From Saprospiraceae bacterium (lineage in GTDB: Bacteria > Bacteroidota > Bacteroidia > Chitinophagales > Saprospiraceae): a stretch of 7,357 bases of DNA. The stretch covers positions 1 through 7,357 of the forward strand of contig JAHDCE010000194.1 of the NCBI GenBank assembly GCA_020630045.1, given 5' to 3'. The position numbers and the translations under genes were made by a program. Within the stretch, counting starts at the first letter, position 1; each line of letters starts with the position of its first letter. Below the pieces are notes generated by a model. That model did no database searches, was not told the origin of the DNA, and worked only from the letters and a program-made list of their open reading frames with translations. This document shows, in pieces, positions 7,142 through 7,357 of the stretch.

Positions 7142-7304
7142 TATACTCGAAACTAAGTGGAGTGGAAGAAATTTGACAAAGTCATTTTTTTCTTTGGCGA
7201 TTTGAAAAGCGCAGGCATAGCCGTAGCTATGCTGAGCATTTTCAAAGAAGTGAAAGAGGAAAAGGACAAGTCAAAAAATTGCAAACCACTTAATTTCGAG
7301 TATA
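7142..7304. repeat. 163-bp nested inverted repeat (MITE/REP-like element)
   Basis: The ends are tatactcgaaactaagtgg (7142-7160) and its inverted copy at 7286-7304, matching at 18 of 19 positions. Inside, TTTGAC at 7172-7177 mirrors GTCAAA at 7270-7275, tttgaaaa (7201-7208) pairs perfectly with ttttcaaa (7239-7246), and the centre gcatagc-cgta-gctatgc (7215-7232) is a perfect 7-bp stem with a 4-base loop. The arms could therefore fold into one long interrupted hairpin on either strand. There is no transposase, so it would be a non-autonomous palindromic repeat if mobile. It lies just downstream of the small membrane-protein gene, where it could also end or protect transcripts. Target-site duplications cannot be confirmed: the bases flanking the ends (T on the left, TTCC on the right) do not form a clear direct repeat. 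Confidence 0.75.
7174..7191 (+). terminator. Possible weak terminator within left arm of repeat
   Basis: TGAC-AAA-GTCA (7174-7184) is a 4-bp stem with a 3-base loop, followed directly by seven T's (7185-7191). It lies about 100 nt after the stop of the small membrane-protein gene and could end the flippase transcript. The stem is short and AT-poor only in part, so termination by this site alone is doubtful; the large palindrome around it may matter more. Confidence 0.22.
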
Positions 7305-7315
7305 TTCCCCTTAAA

Positions 7316-7357
7316 CGTAGCTAAGGCTATGCTTTGCGGCGAATGCCTCCTTGATTC
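7316..7357. repeat. Partial second repeat with related centre, cut by window edge
   Basis: The segment 7316-7332 read on the minus strand is gcatagccttagctacg. It matches the first 17 bases of the palindromic centre at 7215-7232 (gcatagccgtagctatg) at 15 of 17 positions. The flanking sequence (ctttgcggcgaatgcctcc on the plus strand) does not match the first element, so this looks like a different repeat type sharing a core rather than a simple copy. It reaches the end of the window, and its other arm, if any, is not visible. Confidence 0.4.

Noticed and set aside
7077..7357. CRISPR array or integron attC site
   Set aside because: There are no regularly spaced direct repeats. The palindrome is a single nested unit with transposon-like ends, and no integrase or cassette pattern is visible.

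Overview
The window looks like chromosomal DNA from a member of the Bacteroidota. The reasons are the gene families (a TonB-dependent receptor with an N-terminal carboxypeptidase-regulatory-like domain, followed by DUF4249 lipoproteins), a TATCTTTG -7 element of the Bacteroidota TAnnTTTG type, weak or absent Shine-Dalgarno sequences, and fairly AT-rich coding DNA. The genus cannot be settled from this sequence.

Layout. Positions 1-265 hold no gene I can support. There are traces of a decayed minus-strand reading frame and one possible plus-strand terminator hairpin. Positions 266-5240 are a compact minus-strand operon, read right to left: a 776-residue TonB-dependent outer-membrane receptor (5240-2910), then three DUF4249 lipoproteins (2904-2026, 2032-1163, 1129-266). 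The gaps are 5 nt, a 7-nt overlap and 33 nt. The last two lipoproteins are clear tandem duplicates, while the first is a more distant member of the family. A 108-nt divergent intergenic region (5241-5348) separates this operon from a plus-strand pair: a Wzx/MATE-like oligosaccharide flippase (5349-6686) and, 12 nt later, a 125-residue membrane protein of unknown function (6699-7076).

Positions 7077-7357 are non-coding and repeat-rich. They contain a 163-bp nested inverted repeat (7142-7304) with 19-bp ends matching at 18 positions and a palindromic centre. Next to it is part of a second repeat with a related centre, running off the right edge. This looks like a MITE-like or REP-like palindromic element.

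How the genes may work together: the receptor plus DUF4249 module is a widespread Bacteroidota arrangement, presumed to bind a ligand at the cell surface and import it through the outer membrane with TonB energy. The substrate is not known. Three lipoproteins behind one receptor is more than the usual one and is the most interesting feature of the coding part. The flippase pair is transcribed separately and has no glycosyltransferase or polymerase neighbours in view, so its cargo is also unknown. I do not see a defence system, CRISPR array, tRNA, rRNA or intact transposase.
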